Shown: one piece after another, positions 1 through 7,934 of the stretch
Layout: each line of letters begins with the position of its first letter
How positions within the stretch are numbered: the first letter of the stretch is position 1
The notes under the pieces: model-generated
Told to the model about the DNA's origin: nothing
Seen by the model: only the letters and a program-made list of their open reading frames with translations
Database searches by the model: none
DNA from: JAJEAO01 sp963667635
GTDB lineage: Bacteria; Acidobacteriota; Vicinamibacteria; Marinacidobacterales; Marinacidobacteraceae
DNA length: 64,000 nt
Assembly: GCA_965232015.1 (NCBI GenBank)
Contig: OZ246946.1
Span: forward strand, 2,914,001 to 2,978,000
Direction of reading: 5' to 3'
Program-made: the position numbers and the translations under genes

Positions 1-1
1 C

Positions 2-343
2 GCCATTGCCGTGGAGCCGGGACTGACCTCGATGCGGCGTGTGCGCGGCTTCCTCCGCGAGCGTTCCCTGTTTCCGGATCCGGTGCGAGAGCTGGAAATT
101 CCGGACACGCCGATAGGTCGGGGAGTGATGGTCATGCTCGATCTCGATCCGCTCGCGCGAATCACGATCCACGAACGAGAGCCAGGTCGGTCCGCTGATT
201 CGAGCTTCACGGCCTGGATCCCTCGGAGAAGACTCGTGCTGCGCCCTATCTCGGTCGGAGAACCTGTGCATGCCACCCTGCAATCGAAGTCCGTGGGAGA
301 CCAGCTCGTGTGGTTTTGCGAAGCGCTCGCCCGGCGCCGCTGA
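2..343 (+). CDS. Hypothetical protein, 5' end outside window
   Basis: This frame is open from the left edge and stops at 341-343, so the start may lie upstream; an in-frame GTG at 11 is the only early internal candidate. About 113 residues are visible. They are rich in Arg and have alternating short hydrophobic strands (for example VMVMLDLD and RLVLRPI), which suggests a small beta-rich fold. There is no signal peptide, membrane segment or motif I recognise. The next gene starts on the same strand about 150 bases on, after a tandem repeat. Function unknown. Confidence 0.4.
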   Translation, partial: AIAVEPGLTSMRRVRGFLRERSLFPDPVRELEIPDTPIGRGVMVMLDLDPLARITIHEREPGRSADSSFTAWIPRRRLVLRPISVGEPVHATLQSKSVGDQLVWFCEALARRR

Positions 344-415
344 TTCGGCCACAGCGTGTGGGCAGTAGTACGATCGGGAGTGCAGGGTGTGCGATTCCAG
401 CCGATTGCGATTGCC

Positions 416-490
416 GGACTGGAGTCCGGCGCGCCGGCAAGGGACTGGAGTCCGGCGCGCCGGCAAGGGACTGGAGTCCGGCGCGCCGGC
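416..490 (+). repeat. Tandem 26-bp repeat, three copies, ending at a start codon
   Basis: Three head-to-tail copies lie at 416-441, 442-467 and 468-490; the last lacks its final three bases and runs directly into the ATG at 491. Each unit contains two palindromes, GGACTGGAGTCC and CCGGCGCGCCGG. The same motif occurs in other intergenic regions here (29286, 29330, 42169, 42212, 42318), so this is a local expansion of a dispersed element. Confidence 0.9.
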
Positions 491-2671
491 ATGACCGCGC
501 GAGTGATTCTGCTCGCCGCCGGGCTCGGGGTCGGCGTCGCGGCCGGAGTGGGTGCGCAGCCGGCGGAAGGTGACCGGCCCACGGCCACCGCGGTGCGCAT
601 CGAGACGCCGCCGCGGGTGGACGGGGTCCTCGACGAGCCGTTCTGGGGCCGGATCCCCCCGGTCACCGGGTTCCGCCAGCGCGATCCGGTGGACGGCGCC
701 CCCGCCAGCGAGCGCACCGAGGTCCGCATCGCCTACGACGAGCAGGCGCTCTATTTCGGGTTCAACTTCTTCGACTCGGAACCCGACCGCATCCGCCGCA
801 GCATCCTCCACCGGGGCGGCCGGATCGACAAGGACGACCGCGTCATCATCGGCCTCGACACCTATCTCGATCGTCGCAACGCCTACATCTTCGAGGTGGG
901 CGCACCCGGGACCCAGGACGACGCGCTGCTCGCCGACGAGAGCCTCGACCGCGAGGACTGGAACTGGGACGGCGTGTTCACCACCGAGACCCGGGTCACC
1001 CCGGACGGGTGGGTGCTCGAGATGCGGATCCCGTTCACGACGATCCGGTTCGCCGATGTGGAGTCTCCGGTCATGGGGATCGCGTTCTCGCGCTCCATCC
1101 GCCGGAAGAACGAGACGGTTACGTGGCCGCACATCGGGCAGGACTACCGCTCCGGCATCGCGCAGGTCTCGCAGTACGCCGATCTGGTGGGTCTGACCGG
1201 GATCCGCCGCGGCCGCCGGGTGGAAGTCCGACCCTACGGACTGGTCGGCACGCAGCAGTTCGCCGGTGAAGGCGGCTTCACCGGGCAGATCACCGGCGGC
1301 GCCGACCTGAAGTACGGGATCACTCCCAACCTGACCCTCGACCTCACCTGGAACACCGACTTCGCCCAGGTCGAGAGCGACAACGTCCAGATCAACCTGA
1401 CCCGATTCAACCTGTTCTACCCGGAGAAGCGCGAGTTCTTCCTCGAACGCGCCGGGTTGTTCCAGTTCGGAGACCCGGGCAGCACCGCGGTGTTCTTCAG
1501 CCGCCGGGTGGGCCTCGAGACCGACATCCAGGGCGGCGGACGACTCACCGGGCAGGTGGGGCGATTCTCGGTGGGGGCGCTGGCTCTCCGGACCGCGGAT
1601 GGCGGGGACGGGCTGCCGTCAGCGTGGAACTCGGTCGGTCGGGTCCAGATGAACCTCAGCGAGCGCGCCACGGCCGGAATCATCGGCACGAGTCTCGACC
1701 GCGGGAACGGCCGCTCGAGCCGCGCAGCGGGAGCCGACTTCGTCACCCGGTTCTGGAGCAGCTCCTCGTTCCGCATGTGGGGGGCGGGACTGTGGGACTC
1801 GGCTGCGGATGGGGAAGGCGACGACGGGGCTGGCTGGAACGCCGGCGCCGGCGTGGCCGATCTCCGTCTCCAGAACGACCGCTACGGCCTCTGGGCGAAT
1901 CGGACGGTCGTCGGCAAGGAGTTCGATCCGGCGCTCGGCTTCGCCCGCCGGCGGGACATGGACCGGTGGTCAGCGCGGGCCGGCTTCCAGCCCCGCTTCG
2001 AGTCGAGCGGCTGGGCGCGTCAGTTCTCGGTGTGGGGCAGCGGACGGATCACGCACGGGACCGGCGGGGAACTCCAGAGTCGGGAGGTGAGCGCGAACTC
2101 GAGGCTCTCGTTCGAGTCCGGCGAGTTGGTGTATATCCGGGGGAGCAACCGCTTCGAGCGGCTTCACGAACCGGCCTCGATCAGCGGCCGGACACTCTCC
2201 GCCGGCGATTACGAGTTCCAGTCATGGGAGTTCGGAGCGAACACCAACGACAGCCGGATGCTTTCGGGACGGGTCTCGGTCTCCGGGGGAGAGTTCTGGG
2301 GCGGCGAGCGCACCGGAGTCGCCACCGGGTTCACTCTCATCACCGGGCCTCACCTCACCGTGGGGACCCATGTGGACCGCAGCAACATCTCGCTCCCGGC
2401 GACGGACGGCGACTTCACCGCGACGCTCTTCGGCTTGAACGTCGATGGGGCGATCAGCCGGAAGCTGTTCGCGAGCGCCCTCGTCCAGTGGGACGACTCC
2501 TCGAAGGAGCTCCAGGCGAACATCCGGGTGGACTGGATCCACACGCCAGGCAGCGATCTGTTCATCGTGCTCGACACCGGCTACCTGACCGACGGCGAGC
2601 TCGACCCCCGCATCGAGCGCTGGACCCGCCGCACCGGCGTGGTGAAGCTCACCTGGCTCCGAACCTTCTGA
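491..2671 (+). CDS. Secreted DUF5916 protein with CBM9-like N-terminus
   Basis: The 726-residue protein begins with a signal peptide (MTARVILLAAGLGVGVAAG, cleavage near AQPA). About 190 residues resembling the CBM9-like sugar-binding fold follow (start PPRVDGVLDEPFW). The rest matches the DUF5916 pattern, a long run of amphipathic beta strands with the characteristic FNLFYPEKREFFLERAGLF segment, and it ends in Phe like an outer-membrane barrel. I chose the ATG at 491 because the signal peptide follows immediately; the in-frame GTG at 356 would read through the tandem repeat and add a non-signal extension. No normal ribosome binding site precedes 491, since the repeat occupies that position. 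Family members are thought to sit in the outer membrane; the substrate is unknown. Confidence 0.85.
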   Translation: MTARVILLAAGLGVGVAAGVGAQPAEGDRPTATAVRIETPPRVDGVLDEPFWGRIPPVTGFRQRDPVDGAPASERTEVRIAYDEQALYFGFNFFDSEPDRIRRSILHRGGRIDKDDRVIIGLDTYLDRRNAYIFEVGAPGTQDDALLADESLDREDWNWDGVFTTETRVTPDGWVLEMRIPFTTIRFADVESPVMGIAFSRSIRRKNETVTWPHIGQDYRSGIAQVSQYADLVGLTGIRRGRRVEVRPYGLVGTQQFAGEGGFTGQITGGADLKYGITPNLTLDLTWNTDFAQVESDNVQINLTRFNLFYPEKREFFLERAGLFQFGDPGSTAVFFSRRVGLETDIQGGGRLTGQVGRFSVGALALRTADGGDGLPSAWNSVGRVQMNLSERATAGIIGTSLDRGNGRSSRAAGADFVTRFWSSSSFRMWGAGLWDSAADGEGDDGAGWNAGAGVADLRLQNDRYGLWANRTVVGKEFDPALGFARRRDMDRWSARAGFQPRFESSGWARQFSVWGSGRITHGTGGELQSREVSANSRLSFESGELVYIRGSNRFERLHEPASISGRTLSAGDYEFQSWEFGANTNDSRMLSGRVSVSGGEFWGGERTGVATGFTLITGPHLTVGTHVDRSNISLPATDGDFTATLFGLNVDGAISRKLFASALVQWDDSSKELQANIRVDWIHTPGSDLFIVLDTGYLTDGELDPRIERWTRRTGVVKLTWLRTF

Positions 2672-2716
2672 TCTGAGGACCGCGGCCGCTCCCGAGGGGA
2701 CGACGAGCGACACATC

Positions 2717-3300
2717 TCACGGAGGCCCGGAGCCTGGGAGCCGATCCCGAAAAGACGCGAACGCCATCCGGAAGCGAAACCCTTCGAGTTGATCCTTGAG
2801 CCGGTCCGCTTCCGGAATGTCGAGGAGACCCGCGCGAATCGCGGAGAGCAGAAGACCCGGTGTGTTCGTGATCCGGGCGTCGCCGATCCGGTGTCGGAGC
2901 AGTTTGAGGAAACCACCACGCTCGTCGCAGGCGACCCCGAAGCCCCGCTCCTGCGCGATCGCGAGACAGGCGGACTCCCCTCGGCCCCAGCGCATCCGGA
3001 ACTCCGCGAACAGGGCGAGTTCCTGAACGCCTTCGACTCGCACCGCGCGAAGCGCCGGGGAGCCGAGACGCTTGCTCAGGAGCTCTCGCTGTGCCGGTCG
3101 CGTGATTTCAGCCGCTACTTCCTCGGGCACGAGAAACGCAAACCCCGGCAGGCGCTCCAGCAGGTCCAGTCGTGCGACCAGCAGGAAATTGATGAGGACG
3201 CTCGCGTCAAATTGATGAGGACGCTCGCGTCCAGGACGAAGCGACGAAGCGCCGGAGCGGGGTCTTCGAGTCTGTCGAGAGCCCCCGCCCAGTCACCGGG
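2717..3300 (-). pseudogene. PIN-domain toxin gene frameshifted by a 23-bp duplication
   Basis: Two overlapping reverse frames together give one PIN-domain protein. The N-terminal piece reads FVLDASVLIN, the usual PIN beta-1 with its first catalytic Asp, and then goes out of frame. The C-terminal piece (from about 3130 down to 2717) carries the remaining acidic region (GESACLAIAQ, CDERGG). Removing one copy of the 23-bp tandem repeat at 3186-3231 restores a continuous frame, DASVLINFLLVARLDLLERL and onward. PIN domains are usually Mg-dependent RNases acting as toxins. No ATG, GTG or TTG start is in frame upstream of the motif; a CTG near the stop of the preceding gene is possible. It lies just downstream of the Xre/ImmA gene, a common pairing. 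Probably inactive as it stands. Confidence 0.75.
3186..3231. repeat. Perfect 23-bp tandem duplication
   Basis: Two identical 23-bp copies lie at 3186-3208 and 3209-3231. Because 23 is not a multiple of three, the second copy shifts the reading frame of the PIN gene on the minus strand right after its first catalytic motif. It looks like a recent slippage event, since the copies have not diverged. Confidence 0.95.
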
Positions 3301-3302
3301 CG

Positions 3303-4568
3303 TCAGTGATGGGGACCCAGCGCGTCCACCATCGGTCGAGCCAGTCCGCAGGCCGTGAGGATCTCTTCCAGCTCCGACGCGTCCATCCCGATCAGACGCG
3401 AGAGCTCGTTCAACTTCGCCCGGCTGATCTCCTCCCGTCGCAGCGCCTCGATGCCAAGCGACAGGAAGCGCCACCGGAAACCCTGGTCCGCCGGCGCGGG
3501 GTCAGGCGCCGCGAGACCCAGGAGCCGCGCGACATTCGAGCCCGCACCGTCCCGCTCCTGCTGGAGCAGGTCTTCCATGTCCTTCTGACGGATCAGCCGA
3601 AGGTTTCGCATCCGGTAGATCGCGGTGACGCGGCTGACCCCGAAGTGGTGCGCCAGTAGAGCCGCGTCGTAGATCTGCAGGGTCTGGCTGCCCGGCGAGG
3701 GTCTTCCCTCCACCCGCGAGACGGGATCTTCAAACTCTGCCCGCAGCTCGACGCGCTCGCGACTGTCCATCCCCTTGGCGAGCGAGCGGACGAAGTGGTG
3801 AACCCCCTCGCGCGGCATCAGGAAGCTGGCGGCGAACGCGTTGGCGCGCACTTCGGGCAGGGTGTCACGCTCGTCGAGCCGACTCATGACCCCCCGTTTC
3901 TCCCGATCCAGCAGGACGTGGGCGTATTCGTGCGCGGTTGAGAAGCGCCGCTTGTTGGGAACTTCGCCGGCGTTGACGAGGACCAACACCCCCACGGCGG
4001 GGTCCATGAGCGTCAGCCCGGACACTCCGTCGGGCAAATCGCAGTTGGCGGCACGAACACCCTGAAGCTCCAGAAGCTCCACCAGGTCGGGAAGGGGTCG
4101 GTCTCCGAGTGCTAGCCGCCGCCGCTCCTCGTCGGCCACCGCCTCGCCCTGCCGGACGGCCTCCCACTTGCCGCGAGGACGCGGCTTCCCGTATTGCGCG
4201 ATGGACGCCAGGTCGCGTTCCAGGCCCAGCAGGCGTTCGAGACCGGTGATGGCGCGCCCGAGGGTGACCGCCTCGCGCAGCGCGGTCGCTGCCGGCTCGT
4301 AACCGGCGAGCTCCGGGTGCAGGCGGAAGAAGACCGCGACCGCGTCTCGATCCGAGAACGACTCGGAGAAGAAGTCGCGGATGTCGCGGCCGTAGAGCTG
4401 CGCCAGCCCCTCCAGTTCCAGGCCGGAGACGCCACGGCGTCCGGCCTCGATGTGCACCACGGCGGAACGCGAAATGCCAAGTCGGTTCGCCACGTCCTCC
4501 TGTCGCAGACGCGCCGCCTTCCGAGCCTGTCGAAGCCGCCGAGCGAGTTCTCGAGCGGTCGTGTTCAT
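3303..4568 (-). CDS. Xre-family regulator fused to ImmA/IrrE metallopeptidase
   Basis: The 421-residue protein has an N-terminal Xre helix-turn-helix at about residues 8-66 (LRQEDVANRLGISRSAVVHI). The middle is helical, and a DUF955/ImmA-IrrE zinc peptidase domain carries HEYAH near residue 210 and the downstream ANAFAASFLMP segment typical of the family. ImmA-type proteins cleave repressors, so this fusion probably binds an operator and controls its own locus or the neighbouring PIN gene. The C-terminal third (from about residue 290) includes a second short helix-turn-helix-like stretch (AHHFGVSRVTAIYRM). The ATG at 4568 starts cleanly with the HTH. The PIN gene follows on the same strand almost without a gap, as in Xre/ImmA-PIN toxin-antitoxin pairs. 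Confidence 0.88.
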   Translation of the reverse strand: MNTTARELARRLRQARKAARLRQEDVANRLGISRSAVVHIEAGRRGVSGLELEGLAQLYGRDIRDFFSESFSDRDAVAVFFRLHPELAGYEPAATALREAVTLGRAITGLERLLGLERDLASIAQYGKPRPRGKWEAVRQGEAVADEERRRLALGDRPLPDLVELLELQGVRAANCDLPDGVSGLTLMDPAVGVLVLVNAGEVPNKRRFSTAHEYAHVLLDREKRGVMSRLDERDTLPEVRANAFAASFLMPREGVHHFVRSLAKGMDSRERVELRAEFEDPVSRVEGRPSPGSQTLQIYDAALLAHHFGVSRVTAIYRMRNLRLIRQKDMEDLLQQERDGAGSNVARLLGLAAPDPAPADQGFRWRFLSLGIEALRREEISRAKLNELSRLIGMDASELEEILTACGLARPMVDALGPHH

Positions 4569-4611
4569 GGCGGATGGCGGCGGGCCCGCTCCAGCGGAGC
4601 CGGCCGACGCG

Positions 4612-4878
4612 CTAGTTGACGTAGTTTTGCATGAGTCTGTTCACGGACTGTTGGCCCACCCACACATTCGCCACGCGACGGCCGTAGATATCGTGAGCCA
4701 CGGTCTGGATCCGTACGCGCTTATCTTCGATCAGCCGGGCGAGCGCCCACTTGGCCTCCTGGCCCCCTGGTGACCCCAGCTCAGGCGCGTCGACGTTGGC
4801 GAGCCGAATCCGGGGCTCGGAGCTGCTCGTGTCAAAGGTGTCCCCGTCGATTACGCGAGTCACGAGTTCGTTGGTCAT
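4612..4878 (-). CDS. Short staphylococcal-nuclease-like (thermonuclease family) protein
   Basis: The 88-residue protein begins MTNELVTRVIDGDTF and continues RIRLANVDAPE, the strand pattern and first catalytic Arg/Asp region of the SNase fold. It ends at VNRLMQNYVN, where full-length nucleases continue for some tens of residues, so it is a minimal or C-terminally truncated member. There is no signal peptide. The ATG at 4878 is preceded by AAGGAG at 4894-4889. A longer in-frame start at 4974 is excluded because it would lie inside the promoter. Activity is uncertain, since the last beta/alpha elements are missing. Confidence 0.75.
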   Translation of the reverse strand: MTNELVTRVIDGDTFDTSSSEPRIRLANVDAPELGSPGGQEAKWALARLIEDKRVRIQTVAHDIYGRRVANVWVGQQSVNRLMQNYVN

Positions 4879-4945
4879 AGCGTTACATCTCCTTGCGGGT
4901 GTTGCCCGCGGATAGATCTCATCGCGATAGGTGCGATAATCCGAC

Positions 4946-4974
4946 ATTATATATCCTATATTCGACAGAATCAA
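4946..4974 (-). promoter_or_regulatory. Sigma-70-type promoter for the short nuclease gene
   Basis: Read on the minus strand, TTGATT (4974-4969) and TATAAT (4951-4946) are separated by exactly 17 bases, close to consensus. The surrounding 40 bases are AT-rich, unusual for this window. The implied leader to the ATG at 4878 is about 60 bases. Confidence 0.75.
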
Positions 4975-4981
4975 GTTCTGT
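4965..4981. promoter_or_regulatory. Inverted repeat overlapping the -35 element (possible operator)
   Basis: ACAGAA and TTCTGT form a perfect 6-bp inverted repeat around a 5-base centre. It overlaps the -35 hexamer of the nuclease promoter, so a bound protein would block transcription. The nearby Xre/ImmA regulator is one candidate. The link is inference from position. Confidence 0.4.
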
Positions 4982-5066
4982 AACGTTCACTCCATGGACG
5001 CCCAAGCCATGACCCGAGGGCACGGGGCGCACCATCGTCGGTAGAGTTGGCTTCGGAGGGCGCGGG

Positions 5067-6230
5067 ATGAGCGGGATACGCAGGCGGCAGTTTCTTCAGG
5101 CGGGATCGGTGGGCCTCGGCGCCGGGCTGGTTCCCGGGCTCGCGAGGGGGGCCGCCGCGCCGATGGCTTTCCCCTCGACCGACTCGACGCGGGTCCGGAT
5201 GACCGGCGACGGGCTCGGCCTCACCCCCGGCGAGCAGGGCCGCCTGATCGCGCGGCTCGCCGACGAGGGTCGGATCTCCCGCGACAACTACTCGAACGGC
5301 GGGGTCGTCGGGGAACTCGAAGAGCGGTTCGCTGCGCTGCTCGGGAAGGAGCGCGCCGTGTTCATGCCGACCGGCACGCTCGCCAACCAGCTCGCCGTCC
5401 GGGCCCTCGCCGGACCCGGCGGCGGTCGCGCGATCGTCCAGGCCGAGGCCCACCTCTACAACGACTCCGGCGACTGCGTTCAGACGCTCAGCCAGATCCC
5501 GATGATCCCGCTCGCCCCCGGGGCGGCCACCTTCACCCTCGACCAGGTCCGGGAGGTCGTCGAGCGGACGGCGGGCGGCCGGGTGGTGCGGCCGGTCGCG
5601 GTGATCTCGATCGAGTCGCCGGTGCGCCGCCGTTCGGGCGAGGTCTTCGACCCGGCCGAACTCGCCCGGATCACCGCCTTCGCCCGCAGCGAGGGCATCC
5701 GGCTCCATCTCGACGGGGCCCGCATGTTCCTCGAGAGCGCCGGCGCCGGCGTGGATGTCGCCGAGCTCGCGCGGCCGTTCGACACCGTGTACGTGTCGCT
5801 CTACAAGTACTTCAACGCCGCCTCGGGCGCGATCCTCGCCGGGCCGCGGTCGCTCCTCGACGGGATGTTCCACACCCGGCGGATGTTCGGGGGCGGCCTC
5901 CCGTCGGCGTGGCCGTTCGCGGCGGTGGCGCTCCACCACCTCCCCGGCTTCACCGCACGGTTCGCCAGCGCGGTCGCCGTCTCGGAAGGCCTCATCGCAC
6001 GCGTCAACGCGGCCGGCTTCGAGGTGGAGCGCATCCCCCGGGGCACGAATCTGTTCCGGCTCCGGGTGGCCACCGGCGAACCCGACCGCTTCCGGGCGCG
6101 CCTCCGCGAGGTCGAGGTGGATCTCGGCGCTCCGCGGAGCGACGGGAGCTTCCTGCTCGGCGTGAACGAGACCTGGAACCGGGCGACCCCGGACGACCTG
6201 GCCTCCCGCTTCCAGGCAGCTCTCTCGTGA
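5067..6230 (+). CDS. Threonine-aldolase-like PLP enzyme with Tat signal
   Basis: The 387-residue protein has an N-terminal twin-arginine motif (RRRQFLQAG) and a hydrophobic stretch, so export by Tat is likely. The body is a fold-type I PLP enzyme of the beta-eliminating lyase/threonine aldolase family: FMPTGTLANQLA binds the phosphate, HLDGARMF carries the PLP-ring Asp, and SLYKYFN holds the Schiff-base Lys near residue 247. Family members split threonine or related beta-hydroxy amino acids to glycine plus an aldehyde. An exported version is unusual, because PLP enzymes are mostly cytoplasmic. An M20-type hydrolase gene with a signal peptide follows 29 bases later on the same strand, suggesting a shared amino-acid scavenging role. 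Confidence 0.8.
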   Translation: MSGIRRRQFLQAGSVGLGAGLVPGLARGAAAPMAFPSTDSTRVRMTGDGLGLTPGEQGRLIARLADEGRISRDNYSNGGVVGELEERFAALLGKERAVFMPTGTLANQLAVRALAGPGGGRAIVQAEAHLYNDSGDCVQTLSQIPMIPLAPGAATFTLDQVREVVERTAGGRVVRPVAVISIESPVRRRSGEVFDPAELARITAFARSEGIRLHLDGARMFLESAGAGVDVAELARPFDTVYVSLYKYFNAASGAILAGPRSLLDGMFHTRRMFGGGLPSAWPFAAVALHHLPGFTARFASAVAVSEGLIARVNAAGFEVERIPRGTNLFRLRVATGEPDRFRARLREVEVDLGAPRSDGSFLLGVNETWNRATPDDLASRFQAALS

Positions 6231-6259
6231 CCGCGACCCACCCCCAGGAGACGCCCCGT

Positions 6260-7846
6260 ATGCAGTTCTCTCGTCCGAGACTCCCCGCGCTCGCCATCCT
6301 CGCGCTCGCCATCCTCGCCGGCCCGGCCGCCGCCCAGGACCTGGAGACCCTGCGCCCGGTCAGCGATCAGGGCGCCGCCGAACGCGCCAAGCTCGCCCAG
6401 GTCATCGTGGACTCGCTGTTCAGCTTCGGCGAACTGGGATTCCAGGAAGTCGAGACCGCCCGCTTCCTCGGGGAGCTGCTCCGCGAGAACGGGTTCGAGG
6501 TCGAGGAGGGCATCGCCGGGATCCCCACCGCGTGGATGGCCCGGTGGGGCGAGGGTTCGCCGGTCATCGCGCTCGGCAGCGACGTGGACGGGATCCCGAA
6601 GGCGTCCCAGAAGCCCGGAGTGGCCTACCACGACCCGATGGTGGAGGGTGCGCCGGGCCACGGCGAGGGGCACAACTCGGGGTTGGCCGTCGTGATCGTC
6701 GGCGCGCTGGCGGCGAAGGAGATCATGGAGCGCGAGGACATCCCGGGGACGATCGTGATCTGGCCGGGCGTGGCCGAGGAGCTGCTCGCCAGCAAGGCGT
6801 GGTTCGTCCGCGCCGGCTACTTCGACGATGTGGACGTGAACATCTTCACCCACGTCGCCTCCGACTTCGGGGTGAGCTGGGGGGCCGGTCGCGGCAGCGG
6901 TCTCGTATCGGTGGAATACACCTTCCGCGGCGAATCGGCGCACTCCGCCGGAGCCCCGTGGCGGGGCCGCAGCGCACTCGACGCGGTGGAGATCATGAAC
7001 ACCGGCTGGAACTTCAAGCGCGAGCACCTGCGTTTGCCGCACCGCTCGCACTACGTGATCCCGAACGGCGGGGATCAGCCGAACGTGGTCCCGCAGCTCG
7101 CTTCGGTCTGGTACTACTTCCGCGAGCTCGACCAGCCGCACATGAAGGAGCTCTACGAGCTGGGGAACACGATGGCGACGGCGGCCGCCGCGATGACGTC
7201 CACCGAGGTCTCGTGGCGGATCCTCGGCCACGCCTACCCGCGCCACTTCAACAGGCCGGTGGCCGAAGCAGTGTGGGCGAACATCGAGCGGGTGGGCCTG
7301 CCGGAATGGAGCGAGGCGGATCAGGCGCTCGCCCGCGGGCTCCAGCGCGAACTCGGGGTAGCGGAGCGGGGCCTCACCATGGAACTCGGCGCGATGGGTG
7401 GACCGGCTCCGGAGCCCCGGCTCGGCGGGTTTTCCGACGACATCGGCGACATCACGTGGAAGGTGCCTACGGTGACGATGCGCTATCCGGCGAATATCCC
7501 GGGCGGCCCCGGCCACCACTGGGCGAACGCGGTGGCGATGGCGACTCCGATCGCGCACAAGGGGGTCACCGCGGCGGCGCGCGTCATCGCGATGACCCTC
7601 ATGGACCTGGTCCTCGATCCGTCGCTCATCGCGGCGGCGAAGGAGTACTTCGCCGAGCAGACCGCGGAGCACGAGTACACCTCGCTTCTCGGCCCCGACG
7701 ACCCACCCCCGATCCACCTGAACCGGGAGAAACAAGCCGCCTTCCGCGAGGCGATGCGGCCGTTCTACTACGACCCGGACCGCTACGACACCTACCTCGA
7801 GCAGCTCGGGATCGAGTACCCGACAGTGCGCGAACCAGAGAACTGA
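6260..7846 (+). CDS. Secreted M20-family amidohydrolase (AbgB-like)
   Basis: The 528-residue protein starts at the ATG of 6260, followed by a signal peptide (SRPRLPALAILALAILAGP, cleavage near AAAQ). The M20D catalytic domain shows GSDVDGIP, GAPGHGEGHNSG with metal-binding His, and PGVAEELLA with the catalytic Glu. An inserted dimerisation domain begins near VSVEYTFRGESAHSAG. The pattern is closest to AbgB, which hydrolyses p-aminobenzoyl-glutamate, but secreted members of unknown substrate are common. It probably forms a unit with the upstream PLP enzyme. A perfect hairpin follows at 7888-7905, between this gene and the convergent PhoD gene. Confidence 0.82.
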   Translation: MQFSRPRLPALAILALAILAGPAAAQDLETLRPVSDQGAAERAKLAQVIVDSLFSFGELGFQEVETARFLGELLRENGFEVEEGIAGIPTAWMARWGEGSPVIALGSDVDGIPKASQKPGVAYHDPMVEGAPGHGEGHNSGLAVVIVGALAAKEIMEREDIPGTIVIWPGVAEELLASKAWFVRAGYFDDVDVNIFTHVASDFGVSWGAGRGSGLVSVEYTFRGESAHSAGAPWRGRSALDAVEIMNTGWNFKREHLRLPHRSHYVIPNGGDQPNVVPQLASVWYYFRELDQPHMKELYELGNTMATAAAAMTSTEVSWRILGHAYPRHFNRPVAEAVWANIERVGLPEWSEADQALARGLQRELGVAERGLTMELGAMGGPAPEPRLGGFSDDIGDITWKVPTVTMRYPANIPGGPGHHWANAVAMATPIAHKGVTAAARVIAMTLMDLVLDPSLIAAAKEYFAEQTAEHEYTSLLGPDDPPPIHLNREKQAAFREAMRPFYYDPDRYDTYLEQLGIEYPTVREPEN

Positions 7847-7869
7847 CGGGGTCGGGCGATCAGTCCGCC

Positions 7870-7906
7870 GGGGCGGCGCTATGGAGCGCCGGTCTCCAGA
7901 CCGGCA
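7870..7906. terminator. Dispersed hairpin repeat between convergent genes
   Basis: GCCGGTCT-CC-AGACCGGC (7888-7905) is a perfect 8-bp stem with a 2-base loop, preceded by another palindromic piece around GCGCTATGGAGCGC. The same 18-mer recurs at 32171-32188. The position between two convergent genes suits a bidirectional terminator, but there is no T-tract, and it belongs to the dispersed repeat family. Confidence 0.5.
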
Positions 7907-7934
7907 CTGACAACCCCCCGGAGTCGCAAGCCGA

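Noticed and set aside
416..490. Possible short CRISPR array
   Set aside because: The three copies are directly adjacent with no spacers, and the unit is a palindromic dispersed repeat.
4965..4981. LexA box at the nuclease promoter
   Set aside because: The arms are ACAGAA/TTCTGT with a 5-base centre, which fits neither the CTGT-N8-ACAG nor the GAAC-N4-GTTC consensus.
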